Source: a virus. From it: 35,585 bases of DNA. The stretch lies in the IMG/VR virus record IMGVR_UViG_3300031999_000108, positions 1 through 35,585 of that record; one strand, 5' to 3'. The notes beneath the pieces were generated by a model, which saw nothing but the letters and a program-made list of their open reading frames with translations, ran no database searches and was not told the DNA's origin. A program made the position numbers and the translations under genes. Of the stretch, positions 22,801-29,699 are shown in pieces (position 1 is the stretch's first letter; each line of letters starts with the position of its first letter).

Positions 22801-24156
22801 AACGAGAACATTCTAAGATTGGAAGTCAATTATCGAGAGGACTTCGACAAGTATGATGCTCTTGGGAACGAAGCCTCTCCCAGTTATATTGCGAACGACA
22901 CGGCAAGAGCGGACGCAAGGGAAGCGATGTTGTTTTCTCAGGGGAAGATGACGAGCTTTGGCATAGCGTCCTACACTATAGACGCACTCCAAAAGAACAT
23001 ACCTGAAAATCTTGTTACCACGTATGTTGATTACTACGGGATAAGGAAGAAAGAGGGTGTGGACTACTCGGCTGGATGGTATGAGGACGATTGGTATCTT
23101 CTGGAACACAAGGACTTCTACCAGACGATGCTAAACCTTAACCTCTGGCAATCGAGAGACTTTTCTAAGGTTCCAACAAGACAGGTTTACAGTTTATACC
23201 AAACCTATAACACCTTGCCGAAGGGCGATGCGAGAATAGACTTTAGAGTTCAACATCCTGAATTTGATGCTTGGCTGGTTTACGTCAAAGACTACGCATA
23301 TCAGAGTGATGCAGCTAAATCAGTTCCCAGGGAAGATTATCTGGCTATGGGATTCCCAAGCCTAGAAGCATTAGTACAAACCGGGAAGAAAATAATATCG
23401 GGAATATCAGGACTAATGAGTGCAAATCCGCAAGTAAGTGGTAGATATACAACTCCTAGAGAGATGCCAACCATTTCTAGTGAGATGTTATTAGTTGACC
23501 CAATACTGGTTGGTGAGCAACTTGGTGTGATTGAGGAGATACAGAATGGCAGAGCACTCATTAGGTACGAGGGAATCCCCTACTTTGTATCTGTTAATAG
23601 ATTACCAAAGGGTGCTGGTTTATTTGACACTCTACGTATAGACACCACTGGCATCAATCCTACTGGTGAACCTAAAATAATTGGATTGGTTCCGAATCAG
23701 GAACCTGTAGCGAGTTCGATTGAGATGCAACAAATTATAGATTTTCTGGCGAAATCAAAAGTTAATACTCATACATACGTGAACTCATCCAATGGAACTA
23801 GTTATGTATGCCATGACTTTTCGGTTGACCTAGTTGGCGAGGCCAAGAGAGCTGGGTTGCCAATAGAGTACGTAGAACTTGAATGGCAAAATAGTGCTCA
23901 CGCTGTCGCTGGGGTATGGATAGGACAATACTTCTATTATATAGAGCCTCAGAGCGATGGGATTATGACACTATTCATGCTCGACAAGGTGTGGGAACAA
24001 CGATTTGGGCCACTAATTTCAATAACGATAAGAGACTACAACGGCACTTCGATGAAACAAATGATAACACCTGAGATGCTTGAAATGAGTCGAGATGCAC
24101 CATTGCCTCCATTGCCTGCTGGAACACATTATGCCGATGAGTTCCTAGGTAAATAA
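16849..24156 (+). CDS. Giant polyvalent-type virion protein (ART-like and Cys-hydrolase-like domains)
   Basis: A 2435-residue protein, the largest here, between portal and scaffold. Seen: a hydrophobic helical block at about 403-545 (FTNSLAYSL, GVIAGVIIPNV); an ADP-ribosyltransferase-like unit at about 770-950 with VYRGYK (Arg836), LFGKGTYYTTS, ARDIIEKGDEIVVF (Glu944); a second helical block at about 1280-1650 resembling large polyvalent-protein-associated domains; and a C-terminal papain/transglutaminase-like unit with SYVCHDFS (Cys2321), NSAHAVAGVW (His2351) and YIEPQSD (Glu2366). Known: polyvalent phage proteins are multi-domain, injected with DNA and act on the host. Inferred: an internal virion protein ejected into the cell. 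AAGGAT precedes the ATG. Confidence 0.75.
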   Translation: MIDLKAGDLLTQYRQSKDIEIERLLSQYGSSLKGVREMYPQLTGAVQQRQLTTALPTVPLFFTPSEAQDMGLGLQEGWMLKMTPAGEGYTTSLITPTKWEITENDLYISPTGEKYTQADLQALLSVPTGGLTGETTTGPLTLENLTEEGKTAYGEYQTAGGQLDVAGWIDLRENQQLETEQVFGKVFPTESVDEVLNYMATNPEGFLADIREIGPTEDMIAFLKTLEFEDEGGNPQYLTDEEIQELFGTVTVPEYTPEGWFKDNILDPLSAGWQRFKYGIESAFRGILPSVVANIPFDIADRIESTVADWKDKGLIDPSIERLGWAKPPVVYLNNLLQEGVETGEAYLENIQATSEQEFLRLMTQKDLWIQQHPELTPDPKYSEDPFKHPELFRDPGYYAYSFTNSLAYSLATMGTILAVSAVATPVGGMTAGVLIAGAPEATSMTEELVKQGIPFEQATEWGLLYGSAAGLIEMASDLPLLGLLFKPIKTAMAPVWQTIFRGVSSQIVKGVIAGVIIPNVEGLEEVMQQIIHNAVLKHYDETQSILEGVSQSYIQATIGALPFGVIGGYGSFQTFRSNLSEETGAKYDASVKKFQNAGLTEGQAQVQAANELAMTPEGEAVIEKAINAAKEEYLEEHPVTPVSAELADKLLDEMRIAQEVAKKVTPVTPEVTVKPKGYEAKLEAKDTFEDGSGYNKYAIYKDGKYITMEVGKTPQEALDYHYKTSGAISTAEATTPEGTKGQMGKTPYGTQAYQVLLKDEISVAELQARIAWNKKQEQSWLDKVAEMGDVAQEQANTYRKGIDSMELLLPKGAIPKVTGVSEIATGKPYTAIVYRGYKVGGTPTDEGLFGKGTYYTTSQEYAETYDGKEVMAVNLKNPFVIQTQQEAENFWNEVTRPVRQEALEAGKTVQEADELAAQAAREWLESQGYDGLIARDIIEKGDEIVVFEPKKTVGPKIPVTQAGMPEAGLQSSLLEEVPAKEVTPAPTGRLVQARLDDYLRLREYNAKAVADRISEIKKQLETKGRLKEGTKGDLRLELARLEAQQELDAIKTVEELDTLIRQVSEELGLRSMPYAGYGGKAHIDLIRHPTQRLFKGYTTRQLEEMLNVYQQARQMMPEAPVLEPTPPPVPGKENIERVKTDPTPASDDIILKKFIDCIKDAKPAREVTEALKHQELSQRSAVFASILQGGEGYKAFEKAKGALRGFLPQGEYLLDLQKFGITDADIERMVDKIRLDESLKPFQKLNTYEAFTNLVMGAIPTEGELLLLEREFGPELAKAIMAKLPAGAKALKVAQDIANVPRTLVTIADLSATFRQGALLAFGQPVQFSQAFVAQLKTVFSENNFKLIDEIVHNNIYAEKAEQHKLYIAPISEVVSVTAREEAFMGRLIERIPLLGSIIRASERAYVTFLNVLRMETWAYYCRQWEGTGKTSADYDKLASFINHASGRGDLGSFSRAAPWLSATFFSPRFIMSRVQVPLDLINTTPAVRKVIARNLVSFVGVGLLAQVLAELGGGDTEKDPRSSDFGKIKIGNTRIDFWAGFQPYVRVIAQIITEERKSTQTGEIYKIDPIDIGVNFFRSKLAPMPGLLWDLKSGKTFIGEELNAENAGKIIFEKLTPMFVQDLIEAVQDIGMAGIGYGILSALGLGIQTYSDNWESAELKLGLPQRSDNLPYTVENEVYDVKDYYSEISQMIGGATYEMLSDKKVPELVLSVAKAKDILGEINLLPNKRLTNINADSTKGDTFEQYRTQWLARQKVTNPEELKQFDKDYPDAYLGNITQAQYALLVEYHSLPEAEKAEFLGRHPELYINPREEWLRTHPQENALLALWGKADIYSPEAQSKVSTLTKQLDIPENALVMKDLDAVSELKLKNQHLFDLLDAYGGLDDTLKGPDGLTARDRAIKGLYADNPEFRDDERRIQALDVGTKEHPTLDTMVEGWVERGQIADELGASSAEMKLWLIDNREVHQWALENGLLSDTGEDWNENILRLEVNYREDFDKYDALGNEASPSYIANDTARADAREAMLFSQGKMTSFGIASYTIDALQKNIPENLVTTYVDYYGIRKKEGVDYSAGWYEDDWYLLEHKDFYQTMLNLNLWQSRDFSKVPTRQVYSLYQTYNTLPKGDARIDFRVQHPEFDAWLVYVKDYAYQSDAAKSVPREDYLAMGFPSLEALVQTGKKIISGISGLMSANPQVSGRYTTPREMPTISSEMLLVDPILVGEQLGVIEEIQNGRALIRYEGIPYFVSVNRLPKGAGLFDTLRIDTTGINPTGEPKIIGLVPNQEPVASSIEMQQIIDFLAKSKVNTHTYVNSSNGTSYVCHDFSVDLVGEAKRAGLPIEYVELEWQNSAHAVAGVWIGQYFYYIEPQSDGIMTLFMLDKVWEQRFGPLISITIRDYNGTSMKQMITPEMLEMSRDAPLPPLPAGTHYADEFLGK

Positions 24157-24159
24157 GGC

Positions 24160-24270
24160 ATGAAGTTTACCGCATCGCCAACAAGGATAGTCAAGGTTAT
24201 CAATAAAGAGGGGGCGGTCAGGTATGTTCCTATGAATAGAGCGCAAAGGCGGAGATTGAAGATTAAATAA
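24160..24270 (+). CDS. 36-residue basic protein, paralogue of the 12377 gene
   Basis: ATG 24160, 4 bases after the giant gene's stop, to TAA 24270. It reads FTASPTRIVKVINKEG then YVPMNRAQRRRLKIK, matching the second half of the 12377 protein (F-T-x-S-P, strand-turn-strand, N-R-x-x-R-R). The strong resemblance of two tiny genes 11.6 kb apart argues that both are real. Function unknown. It is followed by the 24317 terminator. Confidence 0.5.
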   Translation: MKFTASPTRIVKVINKEGAVRYVPMNRAQRRRLKIK

Positions 24271-24316
24271 GGGTCGTAGGGCGAGCCACCGCCTTTAAGA
24301 GTGGTAAAAAGTCGAG

Positions 24317-24338
24317 CCCCGTTTAACGGGGAATTTTT
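24317..24338 (+). terminator. Rho-independent terminator after the giant virion gene
   Basis: CCCCG (24317-24321) pairs with CGGGG (24327-24331) around TTTAA, then AA and T5 (24334-24338). It separates the portal-giant unit from the scaffold-capsid unit, perhaps to dose scaffold and capsid apart, although no promoter is obvious after it. Confidence 0.75.
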
Positions 24339-24353
24339 ATTTAGGAGGTACAA

Positions 24354-25031
24354 ATGGACGGAACTGAGAACCCCAAAGGACTCTCTTCGGAAGGACAGAC
24401 TTCTGAGGGTGAGACTCAGGGAACTTCAAAGCAAACCAGGACTTACACAGAAGAGGAGCTGCAAAAGGCGAAAAGCGATGCTCTTGCTCAAGCTGGCAGG
24501 GATGCCAAGGCGCTATCTGATAGGGAAGCTGCCATCAAAGCCCGAGAGGAGGCTGCCGCCGAATCGGACAGGCGGAGAGAAGAGGCTGAACTAACCGAAG
24601 CGAGGAAAGACCCTGACAAGCTCGCTCAATACAACAAGAAACAGGCTGATAAGCAAATCGAAAAGCAACGAAAGGCTGATTCGGATGCCGAAAAGTTAGC
24701 ATTGAGAAAAGAGCGAGAGCAGTTGGAACGGGAAAAGGCTGAGAATGAGGCAGTACTTAAAGCTTGGCGCGAGGACATACTTGAAAGGAAGGTCTTTGAG
24801 CTAGCGGGGAAATACAATCTTAACCCGGTAGTCCTCAAGGACGGCATGAAAGACCTCGGCCTTTCAACTGCGGAACAAGCTGAAGCCTTAGCAAAACGGC
24901 TGAGCGAAAAACAACCGAAGGAGCCTCTTGAAGTTGACTCTGGTGTGACATCTGGCCATAAGGGATCCATGGAAGGTAAATCAGCAAGACAACTCTATGC
25001 TGAGGACTTCCGAGAAAAACAGAAAAAATAG
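24354..25031 (+). CDS. Capsid scaffolding protein
   Basis: A 225-residue protein with an acidic disordered N-terminus, a long coiled coil rich in Glu, Lys and Ala (about residues 30-140, KLALRKEREQLEREKAENE) and a basic C-terminal end (ARQLYAEDFREKQKK) that would bind the capsid protein. Charge pattern and its place just before the capsid gene are diagnostic of scaffold. It organises procapsid assembly and is then removed. AGGAGG 7 bases before the ATG. Confidence 0.8.
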   Translation: MDGTENPKGLSSEGQTSEGETQGTSKQTRTYTEEELQKAKSDALAQAGRDAKALSDREAAIKAREEAAAESDRRREEAELTEARKDPDKLAQYNKKQADKQIEKQRKADSDAEKLALRKEREQLEREKAENEAVLKAWREDILERKVFELAGKYNLNPVVLKDGMKDLGLSTAEQAEALAKRLSEKQPKEPLEVDSGVTSGHKGSMEGKSARQLYAEDFREKQKK

Positions 25032-25041
25032 GAGGTTCTAA

Positions 25042-26034
25042 ATGGCAATCACTGGATATTTTTCTAGTCCTGACGAAATGGCCAAGCTAACGCAATCTAA
25101 ATTACTGGCTGGTGTCGTTCAGGAAACAATCGAAGTCGGGCAACTTTTACCCCGACTCCCCGTCACGACCATTGACTCTTATACTTTGAAGTGGAATCGT
25201 GAGGGAACACTCCCCAGTGTCTCTGAAAAGAGCAAAGGGGAACAATACGCTTGGAAGGAAGTGGCTACTTACTCCCAGGTTACTCTGGGACTAAAGGAAT
25301 ATGGCGACCAATGGGCATTAGTTGCGGGCGCTCAGGAAACCTACAAAGACCCTAATGACTACAGGATGGTTATCCAGTCCCAAATCATCAAGGGTGCTCT
25401 GCGCACCATTGAAGACCAGCTTATCTACGGGGATGCCACAACCTATCCCAAGGAGTTTGACGGCTTGGACAAGCTCTGTGCTGCTACTGGTGCTCATACA
25501 TTTGCTGCCGGTTATCAAGATTACGATATGGGTGGGGGCACTGTTGGCTTGTCAATTACAGCCCTGCTCGCACTGATGCGAGCCTGTAAGCCGAGACCGA
25601 GTTTTATACTGATGCCTGGGACAATTCAAGACAAGTTGTTTATCTACTCGATGGGCAAAGCTGGTGCTATTGTCATGGCCCGGCAAGCAGATGAATTCGG
25701 CAAGATGATTTCATACGTCAATGGTATCCCCATTGTCGTATCGGATTATCTAACCACAGAGACCGACAACACTGGCGGAAAGGCTACCTCGGCTCTGGTG
25801 AGCGTTTACGCTATCAGGACTGGCCCAATCGAGGATGGCGGAGTCAGTTTATGTGTCGGCGGCTCAACTGGTGGCAAAGACTTCTTCGAGGTTACCCACT
25901 TCGACAAACTGGAAGGCTACAATGCTGAGGGCATCCGGGCTCACTGTTATGTTGCCCTAGCAAAGGGCTCAACCAAATCTATAGCCCGTGTTCATAGCAT
26001 CTGTCAGACAACGGCCATAGATGCTACCAGTTAA
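25042..26034 (+). CDS. Major capsid protein (HK97-like)
   Basis: A 330-residue protein. N-terminal helix then the hallmark sequence for an HK97-type capsid subunit: LTQSKLLAGVVQETIEVGQLL, TLPSVSEKSKGEQYAWKEV (E-loop-like), GDQWALVAGAQETYKDPNDYR and a long helical spine (VIQSQIIKGALRTIEDQLIYGD). It follows scaffold and is the most highly expressed-looking gene (AGGAGG start, clear spacing). No protease gene is seen nearby, so scaffold removal may occur without cleavage. Confidence 0.8.
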   Translation: MAITGYFSSPDEMAKLTQSKLLAGVVQETIEVGQLLPRLPVTTIDSYTLKWNREGTLPSVSEKSKGEQYAWKEVATYSQVTLGLKEYGDQWALVAGAQETYKDPNDYRMVIQSQIIKGALRTIEDQLIYGDATTYPKEFDGLDKLCAATGAHTFAAGYQDYDMGGGTVGLSITALLALMRACKPRPSFILMPGTIQDKLFIYSMGKAGAIVMARQADEFGKMISYVNGIPIVVSDYLTTETDNTGGKATSALVSVYAIRTGPIEDGGVSLCVGGSTGGKDFFEVTHFDKLEGYNAEGIRAHCYVALAKGSTKSIARVHSICQTTAIDATS

Positions 26035-26090
26035 AGCTTTTAGGGGGGTTGGCTTAACTAATCCTCTAATCTAATAAAGGAGGACTAATC

Positions 26091-26519
26091 ATGACGACTT
26101 TATACGATGCTGGAATCACATCTCAAGTCCGCAAGGGCACGATAAAAATATCCAAGACCAACTTTAATGCCAATGCTTTGGTAGGTGGTGTTGAGAATCC
26201 TGAAGATGCGATTATCCTCATTGACAGGATAGTAGCAGACATCACAACTGCGGCGGAGGCAGCCTGCACTCTTGCGGTTGGCTTGGGGGATAATGCCACT
26301 GATAATAGCCTTAACGCCAGCAAGGATTTCCTTGGGTGCAATGCCTTGAACATTGGTGTTGCGGTTGGCCCCGTTGCTGCCGTGAACTACAGTTGCAAAG
26401 TGGCAGCTCCGAATGCTAACCATAATGCAACTGATTCGTGGATTCTAATTGGCGCAAGTGTCATCGCTAACGCGGACAGTTTAGTGGCGGATGTCTATGT
26501 GGACTACATAATTCCGTAG
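26091..26519 (+). CDS. Probable capsid decoration or minor structural protein
   Basis: A 142-residue protein, Ala/Val/Asn-rich, predicted mainly beta, without charged helices (LIDRIVADITTAAEAACTLAVGLGDNAT). The sequence style and position right after the capsid gene fit a decoration or head-stabilising protein. GGAGG precedes the ATG. The 3' end contains one copy of a 15-bp repeat whose other copy lies 24 bases on (26528-26542). Confidence 0.5.
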   Translation: MTTLYDAGITSQVRKGTIKISKTNFNANALVGGVENPEDAIILIDRIVADITTAAEAACTLAVGLGDNATDNSLNASKDFLGCNALNIGVAVGPVAAVNYSCKVAAPNANHNATDSWILIGASVIANADSLVADVYVDYIIP

Positions 26520-26542
26520 CCAGTGAGCTACACAATTCCGTA
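26504..26542 (+). repeat. Short direct repeat at the end of the decoration gene
   Basis: CTACATAATTCCGTA (26504-26518) and CTACACAATTCCGTA (26528-26542) differ at one of 15 bases. The first covers the last codons and stop of the 26091 gene; the second is in the gap before the glycosyltransferase. It could be the scar of a local duplication. Confidence 0.7.
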
Positions 26543-26556
26543 AAAAGGAGACTGCT

Positions 26557-27846
26557 ATGTTAGATTTCGTTCTTTATACCTGCTCTTATGGGCAGGTAAC
26601 AGTAGAGACAATCACCTGCGTAGAAAAGTTACACAACACAAATCACAGGTTTGAGTGGTGGTTCCAAACAGGGGACGCCCTTATAAGCCGAAGTCGAAGC
26701 ATAGCAGCCTACCAGTTCTTGAAAAAGAACCGTGCATCCTACCTGATATTCCTTGACGGGGACATCATCTTTACCCCGGAGGACATAGAAAAGTTACTGG
26801 ATGCCCTCAATGGCGGTTTAGACGTGGTAGGCGGGCTATACCCAGTCAGGGGTGGAACATTCCTAGCTCAAAGGGGCTGGAACGGGCAATTCCACATTTC
26901 AGGGAATTTAGAGGAAGTCCAGTTTGTTTCAACGGGCTTTGTTGGGATCACTCGGAACATTTTAGAGAAGATTACCAAGGATATGCCAGTTCTCAATAAA
27001 GGGAACTGGTCAGAATGTTATCCAGTCTTTGAGGATGGAAGGTTTGAAGACATCTTCATTTCAGAGGACTGGGACTTCTGCAACAAGGTTAGACAGGATG
27101 GCTCAAAAGTTTATGCCCATACCGGTATTCAGCTTTCACACTTGAAAGAACGGATTTACACGACACGAGAAGCTATAGAGAACATGACCGTTAAGCCAGA
27201 GAAACAGGAAATTAAAAAAGACCTCGCTGAGTATCTAGGGAAGGAAGTAGAAGTATCGGAAGGCTTCGCAATTAAGCAACTGGCTGATAAGTGGAAGGAT
27301 TGGCAAGGCACAGTAGAGGACTTCTACAAAGACCCTGAAATTGGACTGCTCTACCTCTACGATTTAGTGGGTTTCAACTCGGCAACCTTTTATAAAGAGC
27401 AAAGGCTGGCTGGGGTTAAAAATGCCGACCATCTCAATATTTTAGACATCGGGTGTGGCATAGGAACTGCTCTCCTCGAACTGTGCTGGAAGAATAAAAA
27501 CCTGGTCGGGTATGACATAAGCGATACAGTATTAAATTTCGCTAGGTTCAGAGCCAATAAACTAGGAGCCAGGAATGTAAGGTTTACCAGCGAATTTCCC
27601 CAGATAGAGACCTTCGACCTCATTATCGCCATAGACACGCTGGAACATATAGAGGACTTGCGTGGCTTTCTCCTGAAGATAGGAGAAGGAATGAAGGAAG
27701 GTGCGAGGTTCTATCACTATGATTGCTTCTGGGAACATGAAGTAAGCCCGATGCACTTCGACCACAGTAAGAATATAAACGAATGGTTGAAGGAAGCGGG
27801 TTTAGTCATTTTTGACAATCACTGGTGTATTAAAGGAGGGCGATGA
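26557..27846 (+). CDS. Glycosyltransferase-methyltransferase fusion
   Basis: A 429-residue bifunctional enzyme. Residues 1-200 form a GT-A-type glycosyltransferase with a DGD motif at 67-69 (YLIFLDGDIIF) and EDWDFC at about 175. Residues 260-429 form a class I SAM-dependent methyltransferase with motif I DIGCGIG (297-303), GYDISD and IIAIDTLEH. It probably adds a sugar and then methylates it, or modifies a glycan, on a virion protein or the cell surface. The position within the head genes favours virion decoration. AAAGGAG precedes the ATG and the stop overlaps the next ATG. Confidence 0.75.
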   Translation: MLDFVLYTCSYGQVTVETITCVEKLHNTNHRFEWWFQTGDALISRSRSIAAYQFLKKNRASYLIFLDGDIIFTPEDIEKLLDALNGGLDVVGGLYPVRGGTFLAQRGWNGQFHISGNLEEVQFVSTGFVGITRNILEKITKDMPVLNKGNWSECYPVFEDGRFEDIFISEDWDFCNKVRQDGSKVYAHTGIQLSHLKERIYTTREAIENMTVKPEKQEIKKDLAEYLGKEVEVSEGFAIKQLADKWKDWQGTVEDFYKDPEIGLLYLYDLVGFNSATFYKEQRLAGVKNADHLNILDIGCGIGTALLELCWKNKNLVGYDISDTVLNFARFRANKLGARNVRFTSEFPQIETFDLIIAIDTLEHIEDLRGFLLKIGEGMKEGARFYHYDCFWEHEVSPMHFDHSKNINEWLKEAGLVIFDNHWCIKGGR

Positions 27847-27938
27847 AGAAAATCTATTGCACAGACTGTAACGGGGAGGTCGCAGTCAAAATAGAAGATT
27901 GTCCCGCGCATAAAGCGAAGAAAAGGGAAAGGAGGTAA
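27843..27938 (+). CDS. 31-residue zinc-ribbon-like protein
   Basis: ATG 27843 overlaps the previous stop as ATGA, with GGAGG 4 bases upstream. Cys6, Cys9, Cys20 and His23 (IYCTDCNG, EDCPAHK) give a C-x2-C-x10-C-x2-H pattern able to bind one zinc, followed by a very basic tail (KAKKRERR). The stop is shared with the ribosome site of the next gene. Function unknown. Confidence 0.55.
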   Translation: MKKIYCTDCNGEVAVKIEDCPAHKAKKRERR

Positions 27939-27940
27939 GT

Positions 27941-28102
27941 ATGCCTAAAACTGCAAAACAACGCACACTTGCTTGTATCGCTCTTTCAATAAAAAAGGGG
28001 GAAACCCCGCGGTCATACAGTGCCCAGGCTGCACAGATGGCCGATTCCATGAGCGAAGAGAAACTAAAAGAGTGGTGTTCGGGTCCGCTTGAAAAAAAGT
28101 AG
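27941..28102 (+). CDS. 53-residue protein, unknown function
   Basis: ATG 27941 with GGAGG 5 bases upstream, to TAG 28102. It has the layout of small phage structural-region proteins: a basic start MPKTAKQRTLACIALSIKKG, a polar middle, then helix QMADSMSEEKLKEWCSG. Similar short proteins with a C-terminal M-S-E-E-K-L-K-E segment occur in other phage structural operons. It lies in what would otherwise be a 260-base gap between the fusion enzyme and the connector. Confidence 0.55.
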   Translation: MPKTAKQRTLACIALSIKKGETPRSYSAQAAQMADSMSEEKLKEWCSGPLEKK

Positions 28103-28109
28103 GTGAACC

Positions 28110-28685
28110 ATGAAGACTTTATCGGCTATTAGAGAGACCGTTCGGCAATTTCTAAAGGATGAGGTTCAGACTGATGAGGACATGGCTTTTGAGGATGATG
28201 AATTGGATTTACACATCAGCAAAGTCCTCACGGAAATCTCCCAGAGAAGCCCTTACGAGCATAAAGAAACAGTAGAAAGTGATGGCACAAGGGAGATAGA
28301 CCTCAGCGACATCGAAAACCTAATCGGCGACAAGGTTGTAATGGTGGAGTATCCCACAGGAAACTATCCACCTAGCGAACTGAAATTTAGTATCTTCGGG
28401 GACACTCTAACGATGGAAAGCGAGCCGACTTCCGGGGAAGACGTTTATCTATATTGCCACAAGGTTCACGAGTTGACCGACTCGTCATCTACTTTGACTG
28501 CCGATTTAGAGGAAGTCTTAGTAGACGGCGTGGTAGCTAAGGCAGCTCAGGCATGGCTCAATCAGATGCGCGCTCAAATTGTTCCTAGTACAAACAGGTG
28601 GTATCACACCTGGGCGACACAGCAATTTGCGATTTATCAAAACAGTCTCAATTCAATAACCAGACCAAAGGTTTGGAAATACTAA
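28110..28685 (+). CDS. Head-tail connector (adaptor) protein
   Basis: A 191-residue protein that fits the gp6-like connector family: an N-terminal helical part (LSAIRETVRQFLKDE, DELDLHISKVLTEISQRSPYE), a beta sheet in the middle (DLSDIENLIGDKVVMVEYP) and a C-terminal helix (VDGVVAKAAQAWLNQM). It would form the ring below the portal. ATG 28110 follows TAGGTGAACC, a poor site, so it may rely on coupling with the preceding gene. Confidence 0.65.
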   Translation: MKTLSAIRETVRQFLKDEVQTDEDMAFEDDELDLHISKVLTEISQRSPYEHKETVESDGTREIDLSDIENLIGDKVVMVEYPTGNYPPSELKFSIFGDTLTMESEPTSGEDVYLYCHKVHELTDSSSTLTADLEEVLVDGVVAKAAQAWLNQMRAQIVPSTNRWYHTWATQQFAIYQNSLNSITRPKVWKY

Positions 28686-28698
28686 GGAGGTAACCAAA

Positions 28699-29160
28699 AT
28701 GGCAGTAGGTATAACAAACAGAGGGAAATACTTAATTATGAGCTATGTCTTTAGGACGGCAGCTCTTCCTGCTCACTTTTACATAGCCCTGGTGACATCG
28801 GCGGTGGCCCCAACGTGCGACATTAACACTCTCAGTGAACTCACTGAGATTGCTGCTGGCAACGGATATACGTCAGGTGGTTATGAGCTACATGGTGATG
28901 CTACGGATTTTGATGTCATCAACGAGGATGACACCAACGACCTGGGCAAAATTCAGGCTAAGGACATTGTCTGGACGGCGTCCGGCGGGTCAATCCCGGC
29001 TTCAGGTAACGGAGCCAGGTATGCGGTATTAACAGATTACCACGCCACGGTAGGCAGTCGGCAAGTTATAGCCTACTGGGACCTCGTATCGGACAGGACG
29101 GTATCTTCGGGCCAGGCACTCACTTTGCAAGACTGTGAACTGCGCCTGACTGAGAGTTAA
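28699..29160 (+). CDS. Structural protein, probably tail or head-completion
   Basis: A 153-residue beta-rich protein with no charged helix (GKYLIMSYVFRTAALPAHFYIALVTS; SGGSIPASGNGARYAVLTD). Proteins with an N-terminal fold of this type (an F-Y-I-A-L-V strand and a D-I-N-T-x-x-x-x-T-E-I segment) recur in phage structural modules. AGGAGG precedes the ATG. The strong hairpin at 29191 follows. Confidence 0.5.
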   Translation: MAVGITNRGKYLIMSYVFRTAALPAHFYIALVTSAVAPTCDINTLSELTEIAAGNGYTSGGYELHGDATDFDVINEDDTNDLGKIQAKDIVWTASGGSIPASGNGARYAVLTDYHATVGSRQVIAYWDLVSDRTVSSGQALTLQDCELRLTES

Positions 29161-29190
29161 TCAAACAGTATCAATGAAGATTAGTATTAC

Positions 29191-29216
29191 ACAAGGGCAG
29201 GGCGGCCTGCCCTTGT
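29191..29216 (+). terminator. Strong 11-bp hairpin, possible terminator
   Basis: ACAAGGGCAGG (29191-29201) pairs perfectly with CCTGCCCTTGT (29206-29216) around GCGG. Followed by only TTGT, so termination would be weak. It lies in the 71-base gap before the LAGLIDADG gene and could shield the virion transcript's 3' end. Confidence 0.5.
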
Positions 29217-29231
29217 TTGTAAGGAGTATTT

Positions 29232-29699
29232 ATGGCATGGCTTACTGAGGTAGAAAAAGCTTATCTCGCAGGCATAATTGATGGCGAAGGGTCTATTGGT
29301 ATCTCTAGGGATTATAGACCCAATAGAAGGCATTCACCTTTTCATCGGGCAAGAATGAGAATAACAAGCACTAACCTAGATTTGATTGAATATTTGAAGA
29401 CAAAGGTTGGTGACCAAGGCAAATACCATATTTGCACACGCCCCAGCAGAGATATAAATAGAAAGACCACCTATGAGATAGAAATGGGAGATAGACTAAC
29501 TGCGAAATTACTCCATGAGGTATTGCCTTATCTCATAGTCAAGAGAAAGCATGCTGAGAATGTACTCGCTTTCAAGGAAACCTTTGAGGGATTTAACAGA
29601 GGGAAACAAATTCCGATGGACATTATTAAGAAACGGGAGAACTATTTTCTCATGCAAAAAGAATTAAATCATAGAGGAGTGATGGCATGTCTTGGTTGA
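29232..29699 (+). CDS. LAGLIDADG homing endonuclease (second of two)
   Basis: A 155-residue protein with one LAGLIDADG motif (YLAGIIDGEGSI), almost the same as in the 14227 gene (YVAGIIDGEGSI), and the same later order (ITSTNLDLIEYLKTKVG ... LLHEVLPYLIVKRKHAENV). It should form dimers on DNA. GGAG lies 7 bases before the ATG. It is inserted between the 28699 structural gene and the DUF2341 appendage gene, whose ATG lies within its last 13 bases. Confidence 0.85.
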   Translation: MAWLTEVEKAYLAGIIDGEGSIGISRDYRPNRRHSPFHRARMRITSTNLDLIEYLKTKVGDQGKYHICTRPSRDINRKTTYEIEMGDRLTAKLLHEVLPYLIVKRKHAENVLAFKETFEGFNRGKQIPMDIIKKRENYFLMQKELNHRGVMACLG

